A stretch of DNA of 8,413 nt from Bacteroidia bacterium. GTDB taxonomy: Bacteria > Bacteroidota > Bacteroidia > Chitinophagales > Saprospiraceae. The stretch is from positions 1 to 8,413 of the forward strand of contig JAUIIF010000170.1 in assembly GCA_030431945.1 (NCBI GenBank). Direction: 5' to 3'. Positions within the stretch are counted from its first letter, which is position 1. Every line of letters begins with the position of its first letter. Below the pieces are notes generated by a model. That model had not been told where the DNA came from. It did no database searches and worked only from the letters and a program-made list of their open reading frames with translations. A program made the position numbers and the translations under genes. Below, piece by piece: positions 1-6,954 of the stretch.

Positions 1-3000
1 GGCATCTACAAGCTCACCCGTGATTTCCTGACCAATGATTTGGGCATCAGCCTGGACGGTGTCGACCCGCGGGACATTGCCATCTTCGGCCAGCCTACCT
101 CCGGCAAGTTGCCGGAAATCACGAACGAAACGCCCCCCGACGAACTGACCGAACTCGCCATCGCCATTGAAGGCGAGGACGACGGGACTTTTGACGGGGG
201 GGACTTCATCCTCCTGCACGCGTTGGGGCCGGACCAGGTGACGTACGATGATGGACAGGATGAGTTTATTTACCAGAAAAACGTGTACGCCACCACCAAC
301 AGCTACTTCATCCGGGTAGGCGGCAGCCGGGGGCGCAGGATAACCGCCTTACCGGCCACTGCCGGCGGCACCGAGGTATCCACTTACGACGCCTATTTTC
401 ATTTTGAGGAAGACAAGTTCAACATCCTCCATGAAATCGGCGGTAATGCCCATGGTTCCGGACAGAGCTGGTTTGGTGATTTTTTCGAGAACGCCCGTTC
501 CAAGGAATACCGCAACCTCTTCCGGGTGCCCGCCCTCGTCACGTCGGAGCCCGCCCGGTTCAGGGCGCGCATGGCCCTGCGTACGGACGCCAGCAGCCGC
601 TTCTTCCTGGAAGTGGAAGATCAGCGTCTGCAAAGTGCTATTGGTAGCCGCATCAGGATTGGTGCCCAGGAACAATCGGCCGCCGCAGACCCCACGCTGC
701 TCACCGGCCAGGCCAGCCTGACGAACGAAAACGTAACCGTAACCATCGACTATCCGATTCCGGGAAACGCCAATACCAGCCAGGCCTACCTCGATTGGAT
801 CGAGTTGCGCGCACGCCGCCGGCTTTCCCTGGCCGGGCTCGATCAGTTCAGCTTCCGGGATACCCGCAGCCGTAACGCCGGTACCATCCGGTTTTCCCTG
901 ACCGACCTGCCGGCAGACGCCAGGGTCTGGCGACTGGATGGAGCGGATGTCCGGGAAGCCAACCTGAGTAACGGTGCTTTCTCCGCACCCGGCGGACGAC
1001 TCTTCGAATACGCAGCCTTCCGGACAAGCGCCAAACTGCTGACTCCCGTTGCCGTGGGGCGTGTGGAAAACCAGAACCTGCACGCACTGACGGAGGCGGA
1101 CATGATCATCATCACCCATCCCAATTTCCAGGACCAGGCGGCGGTGCTCGCCGAACACCGGCGTACGCACAGCGGCCTGACCACCGTACTGGCCACAACC
1201 CAGGAGGTCTATAATGAATTCAGCAGTGGCCGGCCAGATGCCGCCGCCCTGCGCAATTTTGGCCGCATGCTCTTTGAGCGGTCCGCCAACCTGAAATACC
1301 TGCTGCTTTTTGGCGATGGCAGTTTTGATCATCGTAACCTCCTGGAACTGGGGACGAATTTCATTCCCGCCTACGAGCACGACGGCCGCCTCACCGAAGT
1401 AGGCAGTTTCCCCGCCGACGATTTCTACGGCATTTTCGGGCAGGCCAGCTCCGTACAGCCGCTGGAGCCGGACATTAACGTAGCCGTTGGCCGGCTGCCC
1501 GTGAAAACCGCCGATGAGGCAACGCAGGTCGTCCGGAAGCTTATCCGCTACGATACGGAACCCAACACCCTGGGAGACTGGCGAACCCGGATGGTATTCG
1601 TCGGTGACGATGAAGACGGCAACCAGCACAGCCGTGATGTGAACCGCGTAGCCAACTCCGTCGCCGCCCTGAAGCCGGACCTCAATTTCGATAAACTCTA
1701 CTTTGATCTTTTCCCCCAACAAAGCCTCTCCGCCGGAGACCGGTACCCGGCAATTACCGAAGGACTTGACCGGGCCATCTTCCGCGGGGCGCTGGCCGTC
1801 ACCTACCTCGGCCACGGAGGCCCGCGGGGCTGGGCCCAGGAAAGGGTTCTGACCATCCCCCAGATTCGCAACTGGAACCGGCCGCCGGATGCCGTCGACC
1901 CCATCCAGCCACCAATCTTCATTACCGCCACCTGCACGTTCTCAAATTATGATGACGCCTCCTTCGTCTCCGCCGGAGAAGAAGCACTGCTGACCCCCAA
2001 TGGTGGCGTTGCGGCATTGCTGACCACCACCCGTCCGGTTTTCGCTACGCGAAACTTTGAACTTACGGATGCCACCGCCCGGGCCATGCTGGCCCGCCCC
2101 AACGGACAGTGGCGGACCCTGGGTGATATTATCCGGACGGCAAAAAACGAAGAGACAAGCCCCAGTGCCTCTGGTATTCTGACGAGTAGTACGGAGAATG
2201 CCCGTAAATTCACCCTGCTCGGAGATCCGGCCACGATAATTGCGCTCCCGGAACACGCCGTAAGGACAACAATGATTGATGATCAGCCCGTAAGCACTGA
2301 ACGACAGGATACCGTCCGGGCCCTGCAAAAGATGAAAATCAGCGGAGAGGTAACGGACCAAAACGGCCAACTGCTCCAAAATTTTAACGGCCTCGTTTTT
2401 CCGACCATTTACGACAAGCCCCAAACCGTAACCACCCTGCAGCAGGACCAACCGAACGTCCCCCCCCTGGAGGTTTCCGTACAGCGCAACATTGTCTTCC
2501 GGGGAAAAGCGACCGTCACCAACGGCAAATTCTCCTTTGAATTCGTGGTACCACGGGACATTAATTACGCCTTTGGTCCCGGCAAAATCAGTTATTACGC
2601 TTCCGATAAAGCCCAGTTTACCGATGCGGCCGGATTTTACGACAAGCTGATCATTGGCGGCACCAGCACGGACGTAATCACGGATGATCAAGGACCGCAG
2701 GTGGAAGTTTTCATGGATTCCGAAGACTTCATCTCGGGCAGCCAAACTGACGAAGACCCCTTACTACTCGTCAGCCTCACGGATGACCTGGGCATTAACG
2801 TTACGGGCAATAGCATCGGACATGACCTGGAAGCCGTGCTGGACGAAGACACCCGGAACAGCATCATCCTCAATGACTACTACGAAGCCGAGGCGGACGA
2901 CTTCCGGAAAGGCAAGGTTCGTTATCCCCTGTTCGATTTGGCCCCCGGGCTGCATACGGTTACGGTACGGGCCTGGGACGTGGCCAACAACAGTGCGCAG

Positions 3001-3357
3001 GGTAAGACGGAATTCATCGTAGCGGCAAACGGAGCGGACGGATTGAGCAGGGTCCTGAATTACCCCAATCCTTTTACGGACCGGACTTGCTTTCAGTTCG
3101 ACCATACCCTCGTCGGGCAAGAAGTAGAAGCCATTGTTCAAATCTATACCGTAAACGGCCGACTGGTAAAAACGCTGACCCACCCCTACCCTTTCAGCGA
3201 CGGTACGGTGCGGCAGGACGACTGCATTGAATGGGATGGACTGGACGATTACGGTGACCAGCTGGCACGTGGCGTTTACCTGTATCAGATCCGCCTGCGG
3301 GGCAGCGAGGGTACGATAGTAGACAGTGACCTGGAGAAGCTGGTGATTTTGAAGTAA
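1..3357 (+). CDS. porU: PorU-type C25 peptidase of the type IX secretion system (5' partial)
   Basis: The reading frame is open from the first base, so the 1118 residues seen are a fragment; the TTG at base 40 is internal. PorU is the outer-membrane sortase-like peptidase that removes the C-terminal signal from T9SS cargo and helps attach it to A-LPS (known for the family). The fragment opens with the typical PorU N-terminal region (IAIFGQ, then FDGGDFILLHALGPD). The C25 domain starts near residue 365 and includes LLLFGDGSFDHRN (434-446). The catalytic pair is visible: His605 in YLGHGG and Cys645 in TATCTFSNYDD. The domain closes near FTLLGDP (737-743). A T9SS/FlgD-like C-terminal domain begins at NYPNPF (about 1020) and ends in KLVILK. 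About 473 residues follow the Cys, close to P. gingivalis PorU as I recall it, so probably only the signal peptide and a few dozen residues are missing. No porV-like gene follows; it may lie upstream. Confidence 0.93.
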   Translation, partial: GIYKLTRDFLTNDLGISLDGVDPRDIAIFGQPTSGKLPEITNETPPDELTELAIAIEGEDDGTFDGGDFILLHALGPDQVTYDDGQDEFIYQKNVYATTNSYFIRVGGSRGRRITALPATAGGTEVSTYDAYFHFEEDKFNILHEIGGNAHGSGQSWFGDFFENARSKEYRNLFRVPALVTSEPARFRARMALRTDASSRFFLEVEDQRLQSAIGSRIRIGAQEQSAAADPTLLTGQASLTNENVTVTIDYPIPGNANTSQAYLDWIELRARRRLSLAGLDQFSFRDTRSRNAGTIRFSLTDLPADARVWRLDGADVREANLSNGAFSAPGGRLFEYAAFRTSAKLLTPVAVGRVENQNLHALTEADMIIITHPNFQDQAAVLAEHRRTHSGLTTVLATTQEVYNEFSSGRPDAAALRNFGRMLFERSANLKYLLLFGDGSFDHRNLLELGTNFIPAYEHDGRLTEVGSFPADDFYGIFGQASSVQPLEPDINVAVGRLPVKTADEATQVVRKLIRYDTEPNTLGDWRTRMVFVGDDEDGNQHSRDVNRVANSVAALKPDLNFDKLYFDLFPQQSLSAGDRYPAITEGLDRAIFRGALAVTYLGHGGPRGWAQERVLTIPQIRNWNRPPDAVDPIQPPIFITATCTFSNYDDASFVSAGEEALLTPNGGVAALLTTTRPVFATRNFELTDATARAMLARPNGQWRTLGDIIRTAKNEETSPSASGILTSSTENARKFTLLGDPATIIALPEHAVRTTMIDDQPVSTERQDTVRALQKMKISGEVTDQNGQLLQNFNGLVFPTIYDKPQTVTTLQQDQPNVPPLEVSVQRNIVFRGKATVTNGKFSFEFVVPRDINYAFGPGKISYYASDKAQFTDAAGFYDKLIIGGTSTDVITDDQGPQVEVFMDSEDFISGSQTDEDPLLLVSLTDDLGINVTGNSIGHDLEAVLDEDTRNSIILNDYYEAEADDFRKGKVRYPLFDLAPGLHTVTVRAWDVANNSAQGKTEFIVAANGADGLSRVLNYPNPFTDRTCFQFDHTLVGQEVEAIVQIYTVNGRLVKTLTHPYPFSDGTVRQDDCIEWDGLDDYGDQLARGVYLYQIRLRGSEGTIVDSDLEKLVILK

Positions 3358-3364
3358 AGAGTAA

Positions 3365-3397
3365 TTGCCGGTTTTGGTTTGCCAGGGCTTAGTTTTG
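3365..3397 (+). promoter_or_regulatory. Predicted Bacteroidota-type promoter for the lipoprotein gene
   Basis: Bases 3390-3397 read TAGTTTTG, an exact match to the Bacteroidota -7 element TAnnTTTG. A TTG at 3365-3367 lies 22 bases upstream, within the 17-23 base spacing reported for Flavobacterium promoters. Transcription would start near base 3403, giving a leader of roughly 16 bases before the ATG at 3419. The element sits in the 61-base gap after the porU stop, so the lipoprotein gene could be transcribed independently of porU. The site is predicted from pattern only. Confidence 0.55.
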
Positions 3398-3418
3398 CTC
3401 CGCGACAACGTAGAAATT

Positions 3419-3967
3419 ATGCCCAGATTCTTTTTCCTGCTCCTGGTCACCGCCCTGCTCACGGCTTGCGGCGGCGACACTTCCGCCCCTGACACCCCTG
3501 TCTCCACGGAGGCAACCGCGCCAGCTGCTGCGCCCGGCGAAACGTTGATTTCTCCCCCACCGCCCGTTTGTGTGTACCTGACGGAAGCAACGGTGCTTTC
3601 CTATTTTGAGGCCAAGGTGCAACTACCGATGCCTGGCCGGCGGTCTGCCGCTGAATTTGCCAGTTGTCAGTACGACCTGGAGGCACCGGGCTGGAGTGCG
3701 GCCCTCATTATTGAAATGCCGGAACAGGGCCCAAAGCAGCAAGCGATTATTGATGAGGTAGCCGGGGCAAAAGAACCCTACAGGGTGGCCTTCAGCCAGG
3801 CTGTCGGTCGGTTTCAGAATGAAGGACGGATTTTGTCCGTTTCCGGAAGCAAACACTTCCGGGTGAAGTTTTCGGCCTTGCCGAAGGCTGGATTTGCGGC
3901 CCCGTTCTCGGAAGAAGAACGGCGGGGCTTACTCGAAAAAATAGCAGCCGGAGTCCTGGCCATTTAA
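3419..3967 (+). CDS. Small predicted lipoprotein of unknown function
   Basis: This 182-residue protein has a lipoprotein signal peptide: a short N-terminus (MPR), a hydrophobic run FFFLLLVTALL, and the lipobox LTAC with the lipidated Cys at 17. GGD follows. A Thr/Pro/Ala-rich linker (about 20-50) would hold a globular domain (51-182) away from the membrane. The domain has two further cysteines, 51 and 83, in the contexts VCVYLTEATVLSYF and SCQYDLE. These could form a disulfide in the periplasm or at the surface. The C-xx-Lt-eA...C-Y spacing loosely recalls small lipoproteins such as DUF3558, but I cannot assign a family. I chose the ATG at 3419 because an in-frame TTG further upstream (3365) would add 18 residues ahead of the signal peptide and lies inside the predicted promoter. 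The gene starts 61 bases after porU on the same strand, but a separate promoter suggests independent expression. Confidence 0.85.
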   Translation: MPRFFFLLLVTALLTACGGDTSAPDTPVSTEATAPAAAPGETLISPPPPVCVYLTEATVLSYFEAKVQLPMPGRRSAAEFASCQYDLEAPGWSAALIIEMPEQGPKQQAIIDEVAGAKEPYRVAFSQAVGRFQNEGRILSVSGSKHFRVKFSALPKAGFAAPFSEEERRGLLEKIAAGVLAI

Positions 3968-3987
3968 CCGGGCAACAAACAAAATTC

Positions 3988-3995
3988 TATCTTCG
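3988..3995 (+). promoter_or_regulatory. Candidate -7 promoter element immediately upstream of ndpA
   Basis: TATCTTCG differs from the Bacteroidota -7 consensus TAnnTTTG at one base and ends only four bases before the ATG at 4000. If it is used, transcription would begin at or within a few bases of the start codon, so the mRNA would be leaderless or nearly so. No clear TTG is found 17-23 bases further upstream, which weakens the call. No Shine-Dalgarno sequence is visible in the 32-base gap. Confidence 0.4.
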
Positions 3996-3999
3996 CCCT

Positions 4000-5019
4000 A
4001 TGGATAACCTTATCGTTCACAACCTGATCGTCCACGAACTGAAGAAGCAACCGGAAAGTGCCGAAACGGAGTTGCTGCTGAGTAAAGCCCCTCTGCCCAT
4101 CACGGAACATTCCATTGAGTTGATTGGGCGCTTAGACCAAATTTTTGAGCGCAAAAATGATCTGCTTCAGGGGTTCCTGGCGGCACCCGACGAAAGTCTT
4201 TTCCCCGCTTATTACCAGAGTTGGTTAATGGAAGGACGTGACCGGAGTAATTTCATCAGTTTCTCCAATGAAACCATGAAGGTCCTGCAACAGAGCCTCA
4301 ACGGGGTTATCGGCGCGAAGGGAGGCTACCTCCTTTACGCCGACTATACGATGGAAGAGCAACGGATGCTCGGTATCTTTTTAATCCGGGATAAGCCGGG
4401 AATGATTTTCGTGAATGACGAAGCCGACGAAGCCCTGAAACTGACCACCACCCAATACCTGGATGTAGACCATATGGCCATGGCTGTCCGCCTGCTGGCC
4501 GGTACCGGAAGGAATGTACAGTTAATCCGTCACGCCCGCACCCAAAGCAGCATCAGCCAGTACTTCACGGAGTGGGTCGGGCTAGACCGCCCCGAAACCA
4601 GTGCTGAATTGACCCAAACCTTCCTGGAACTGGTCGAAGAGTTACCCATCCCGAAAGATCGGGACAATGGTTTTGCCATGAACGAGGGCGATTTTGAGAA
4701 AGCGCTGGTGAAATACGCCGCCAAGCAACCGCAGCAAACCATCCGGGCCAAAGATTTTGATGAGTTCTTTTACGGCAACGAAAAACCCCTCCAGGAAATG
4801 CTGGAACAAGGCGACGGGGTACTGGATGAAGGGTTTCGGGTGGATAAACGCAGCCTGCGCCAGCGCTTTTACCTCAAGGCAGGTTTCGGCGGCATGAGCA
4901 TTACCTGCACTAAAGATCACTTTCGGGCCGGGCAAATTGAGATTGACGAGACGACCGGAAAAATAACGATCAACAACCAGGAGCTGGCCAGTCTGCTGCT
5001 TGATCAGCAAGGAGAATAA
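4000..5019 (+). CDS. 37-kDa nucleoid-associated protein, NdpA/YejK family
   Basis: The 339-residue protein matches the length of E. coli YejK (about 335) and its conserved blocks. These include the N-terminal I-V-H-xL segment, an FISFSNETMKVL block (85-96), GGYLLYADY (108-116), the hallmark TQYLDVDHMAMAVRL (151-165), RHARTQSSISQYFTEWVG (177-194) and the C-terminal FRVDKRSLRQRF then GGMSIT...GKITINN (279-326). Family members associate with the nucleoid and bind DNA; their precise cellular role is poorly defined. The protein is cytoplasmic, with no signal peptide or membrane segment. An oddity is the tandem pentapeptide NLIVH-NLIVH at residues 3-12, encoded by two near-identical 15-base units (4006-4035). 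The next gene starts 56 bases downstream on the same strand with no terminator between, so the two may share a transcript. The family call is firm; the function is inferred from the family only. Confidence 0.9.
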   Translation: MDNLIVHNLIVHELKKQPESAETELLLSKAPLPITEHSIELIGRLDQIFERKNDLLQGFLAAPDESLFPAYYQSWLMEGRDRSNFISFSNETMKVLQQSLNGVIGAKGGYLLYADYTMEEQRMLGIFLIRDKPGMIFVNDEADEALKLTTTQYLDVDHMAMAVRLLAGTGRNVQLIRHARTQSSISQYFTEWVGLDRPETSAELTQTFLELVEELPIPKDRDNGFAMNEGDFEKALVKYAAKQPQQTIRAKDFDEFFYGNEKPLQEMLEQGDGVLDEGFRVDKRSLRQRFYLKAGFGGMSITCTKDHFRAGQIEIDETTGKITINNQELASLLLDQQGE

Positions 5020-5075
5020 CGAACAAGACCCATCCTCCGCTCTGTTATAGTAACAAATCAAAAAAACCAGCTACT

Positions 5076-5660
5076 ATGGCAGACGCCTCTCCAACCCTTG
5101 ACCAAGTTATCAATAACGGAAAATCCGCAGCCGTGGAAACGGCTAAAGAACTGGTAAACGTCAACCTGGACGCTAAGCGCCAGGAGGCCGATAAAATCAT
5201 CCGCCGGTACGCTCTTTTCTGTTCCGCCACGGGCTTCATTCCCGTAGTGGGCGTAGACGTGGTGGCGGTTACGGCCCTGCAGACCCAGATGATCCGCGAG
5301 CTGGCGGATGTTTACGAATTTGAAGTTGATGATCAGCTCGTCCGTATGGCCATCAACAACGGTGTCACGGCCATCGGTGGCCGCCTCCTGACGGAGCTGG
5401 CGGGCGTACTGGCCACTTCCTTCTCTCCCCTGAAGATGTTCCTGAACGGCGCTACACAAGCGGCAGTTTCCGGATTTCTCACCCTGGAAATCGGCAACAT
5501 CTATCAACACAAAATGGAACTAGGGGAAAACCCCACGGACATCAGCGTGATGGACATCGTCAACCACATCATCAGTCAGGTACAGGAAGGCAAGTGGGAC
5601 CCGCAAAAACTCAGTCTCACCAGCCAAATCGGTTCTTTCATGAACAATGGTAAAAACTAA
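5076..5660 (+). CDS. DUF697 (YcjF-related) small membrane-associated protein
   Basis: This 194-residue protein is dominated by a DUF697-type region. An amphipathic charged N-terminus (about 28-45, NVNLDAKRQEADKIIRRYA) leads into the signature FIPVVGVDVVAVTALQTQMIRELADVYEFEVDD (54-86). A Gly/Ala/Leu-rich stretch (about 92-140) follows, with two helices that could sit in or on a membrane. DUF697 domains also occur at the C-terminus of YcjF and of some Era-like GTPases; here there is no GTPase (no P-loop), so it is a stand-alone copy. No signal peptide is seen. The polar tail (about 145-194) is not recognised. It lies just downstream of the NdpA-family gene and ahead of a strong terminator, so it is probably the last gene of the rightward unit. 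The biochemical role is unknown. The ATG at 5076 is preceded by an A-rich stretch (5056-5067) rather than a Shine-Dalgarno sequence. Confidence 0.82.
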   Translation: MADASPTLDQVINNGKSAAVETAKELVNVNLDAKRQEADKIIRRYALFCSATGFIPVVGVDVVAVTALQTQMIRELADVYEFEVDDQLVRMAINNGVTAIGGRLLTELAGVLATSFSPLKMFLNGATQAAVSGFLTLEIGNIYQHKMELGENPTDISVMDIVNHIISQVQEGKWDPQKLSLTSQIGSFMNNGKN

Positions 5661-5664
5661 CCAA

Positions 5665-5698
5665 GCCAGCCTTGTAATTTTTCCCGGCTCCGGCTGGC
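5665..5698 (-). terminator. Possible leftward terminator hairpin in the convergent region
   Basis: GCCAGCC (5665-5671) is perfectly complementary to GGCTGGC (5692-5698), with a 20-base loop. Read leftward, the hairpin is followed by TTGGTTAGTTTTTA, a moderately T-rich tail that overlaps the end of the DUF697 gene. It could end tesB transcripts. A second inverted repeat overlaps it: AATTTTTC at 5676-5683 with GAAAAATT at 5699-5706. The two structures cannot form together. The long loop and imperfect T tract keep confidence low. Confidence 0.35.
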
Positions 5699-5724
5699 GA
5701 AAAATTGACGAGTGACAATGGTAG

Positions 5725-5760
5725 AAGTCCGGTCTGCGCTGCAGGCCGGGCTTTATTATT
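5725..5760 (+). terminator. Rho-independent terminator after the DUF697 gene
   Basis: Bases 5725-5737 pair with 5741-5753 over 13 consecutive positions, including two G-U wobbles, around a three-base GCT loop. The 3' arm runs into TTATTATT, a short U-rich tail in the rightward transcript. The wobbles become A-C mismatches on the other strand and the leftward flank is not T-rich, so it should act mainly rightward. The hairpin abuts the tesB stop codon at 5756-5758. Confidence 0.75.
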
Positions 5761-6619
5761 TGGGCCGCACTTCCCGCATTAATCCTTCCTGCACTACGGA
5801 AGCAACGAGCTTTCCTTCCGTATTCCAGATGTGCCCGCGGGTGAACCCGCGCGCACCACTGGCCGAAGGGCTGTCAATACTGTACAACAGCCATTCATCG
5901 GCCCGGAAGGGCCGGTGGAACCACATGGCGTGATCCAGGCTGGCAATCTGAAGGTTGCGATGATCGATGGCCTTGCCGTGCGGGAACAGCGCCGTGGTCA
6001 GCAGATTGTAATCACTGGCGTAGGCCAGCACGAGGTCGTTCTGCCGACGGTCTTCCGGCATTTCCCCCTTGGTTTTCAGCCAGACGTTTCTGATGGGCTC
6101 GTAGACCTCGCTGGCAAAAGGGTTAAGAAACTCTACGGGCCGGAATTCAATGGGCCGTTCTATGCTCAGGATTTTTTGGATATTTTTGGGCAGCTGGTCC
6201 CCGAACTGCCTGGCCATTCCATCATAGCTCACCAACTCATCGTAGTTCAGCACCTTGGGCATTTCCACCTGATGGTCAAAGCCCTCCTGGTCGAGTTGAA
6301 AGCTGGCCGTCAGGTGAAAAATGGCGTGTCCTTTCTGGATGGCTTTAACCGCCCGCGTCGTGAAGCTCCCGCCATCCCGAATCCGGTCTACCTGAAAAAT
6401 GATGGGGATGTCCAAATCCCCCGGCAACACAAAGTAGCCGTGAAAGCTGTGCACGAAACGGTCTTCCGGCACCGTACGCATGGCGGCGCTGAGGGCCTGC
6501 GCCATTACCTGTCCGCCGAAAACCCGGGCCGAGCCCACCGTTTTGGACTCCCCCCGGAAGAGATTGACTTCCAGTCGTTCAAGATCAAGGAGGTTGAGGA
6601 GTTCAGAAATATGCTTCAA
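5756..6619 (-). CDS. tesB: Acyl-CoA thioesterase II
   Basis: TesB hydrolyses acyl-CoA to free fatty acid and CoA in the cytoplasm, with two tandem hot-dog folds. The 287-residue product aligns along its whole length with E. coli TesB (286). The N-terminal block is LLDLERLEVNLFRG (10-23), followed by RVFGGQVMAQAL (32-43). The HSFHGYFVLPGD block is at 57-68. The catalytic residues by comparison with E. coli Asp204/Thr228/Gln278 are Asp203 (YASD), Ser227 (IASLDHAMWFHRPF) and Gln277 (VVQEG). Ser in place of Thr is also found in peroxisomal ACOT8-type enzymes, so activity is expected. The start is TTG at 6619: an in-frame TAA lies five codons upstream (6632-6634), the next in-frame Met is residue 39 and too late, and TTG puts the FRG motif at the family's usual distance from the start. 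It is on the same strand as sppA, but separated from it by a terminator and about 277 bases. Confidence 0.94.
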   Translation of the reverse strand: MKHISELLNLLDLERLEVNLFRGESKTVGSARVFGGQVMAQALSAAMRTVPEDRFVHSFHGYFVLPGDLDIPIIFQVDRIRDGGSFTTRAVKAIQKGHAIFHLTASFQLDQEGFDHQVEMPKVLNYDELVSYDGMARQFGDQLPKNIQKILSIERPIEFRPVEFLNPFASEVYEPIRNVWLKTKGEMPEDRRQNDLVLAYASDYNLLTTALFPHGKAIDHRNLQIASLDHAMWFHRPFRADEWLLYSIDSPSASGARGFTRGHIWNTEGKLVASVVQEGLMREVRPK

Positions 6620-6896
6620 GAAATTGGTAGTTTAATTGGTCAGCGTCTGCTTAGATAAAAAAACGGCGTTGTTGGATAAACCGCTAGAAAGAGCGGGGGT
6701 TGCATCAGGGCCGCAAAAACAAGCCGGATGCTCCCAGGAAACCAAGGCACGAATACGGTGGCTCGCGGTGAGTGGGGTTAACGGACAATCAGTTATGCCC
6801 AGGGGTCTCCGTACGATTTACGGTTTACCCCGCTTCCCCAACGACCCTGTGGCTCCGGAAACTTTTTTTGCACCTGCGTCCGCGCCCGAAAATAAA
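6620..6896. other. Gene-free spacer upstream of tesB with several hairpins
   Basis: I see no credible gene on either strand in these 277 bases; a 92-codon rightward frame here has no recognisable motif and runs into the sppA terminator. Three foldable segments stand out. CCGCT/AGCGG (6681-6696) has a six-base loop. GCATC/GATGC (6702-6731) has further GC pairs inside. AGTGGGGT (6771-6778) pairs with ACCCCGCT (6827-6834) and encloses a tight hairpin CCGTA-CGATT-TACGG (6809-6823). As the region immediately upstream of tesB it must contain that gene's promoter or leader, but I find no clean TAnnTTTG element in the leftward direction. It does not match tmRNA, SRP RNA or a riboswitch class that I recognise. 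Confidence 0.4.
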
Positions 6897-6927
6897 ATGC
6901 CCCCTTGTCCATAAGACAAGGGGGCAT
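6889..6927 (-). terminator. Strong Rho-independent terminator of sppA
   Basis: ATGCCCCCTTGTC (6897-6909) and GACAAGGGGGCAT (6915-6927) form a perfect 13-bp stem with a five-base loop. Read leftward, the stem is followed directly by TTTATTTT (6896-6889). It begins 27 bases beyond the sppA stop codon, so it should end sppA transcription and insulate tesB. Confidence 0.88.
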
Positions 6928-6954
6928 CAGCAGGCTATTTACTGCTGTCCGGGC

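Noticed and set aside
40..42. TTG as the start codon of porU
   Set aside because: The frame is open to base 1 and the preceding codons (GIYKLTRDFL) fit the PorU family, so this TTG is internal and the gene is cut by the window.
349..1815. A 488-codon leftward open frame inside porU
   Set aside because: It lies opposite the well-supported C25 peptidase, has no recognisable domain, starts and stops within it, and long antisense frames are common in GC-rich coding sequence.
2460..2467. Run of eight C in porU (also a run of seven G at 196-202), as a possible slippage or phase-variation site
   Set aside because: The frame is intact through both runs and they lie inside ordinary conserved coding sequence; nothing else suggests switching.
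1942..2745. A 267-codon leftward open frame inside porU
   Set aside because: It is a shadow of the porU frame, which carries the catalytic Cys and conserved family blocks over the same stretch.
2764..3507. A 247-codon leftward frame across the porU C-terminal domain and the next gene
   Set aside because: It overlaps two supported rightward genes and their intergenic promoter, with no motif of its own.
5831..6658. A 275-codon rightward open frame opposite tesB
   Set aside because: The leftward frame matches TesB end to end with catalytic residues; the rightward translation shows no known motif.
6636..6914. A 92-codon rightward frame in the spacer between tesB and sppA
   Set aside because: It has no recognisable motif, has a low-complexity composition, and ends inside the sppA terminator hairpin.
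6889..6927. The perfect hairpin as a repeat or mobile-element end
   Set aside because: Its T-rich leftward flank and position just past the sppA stop fit a terminator; no matching inverted repeat or transposase is present.
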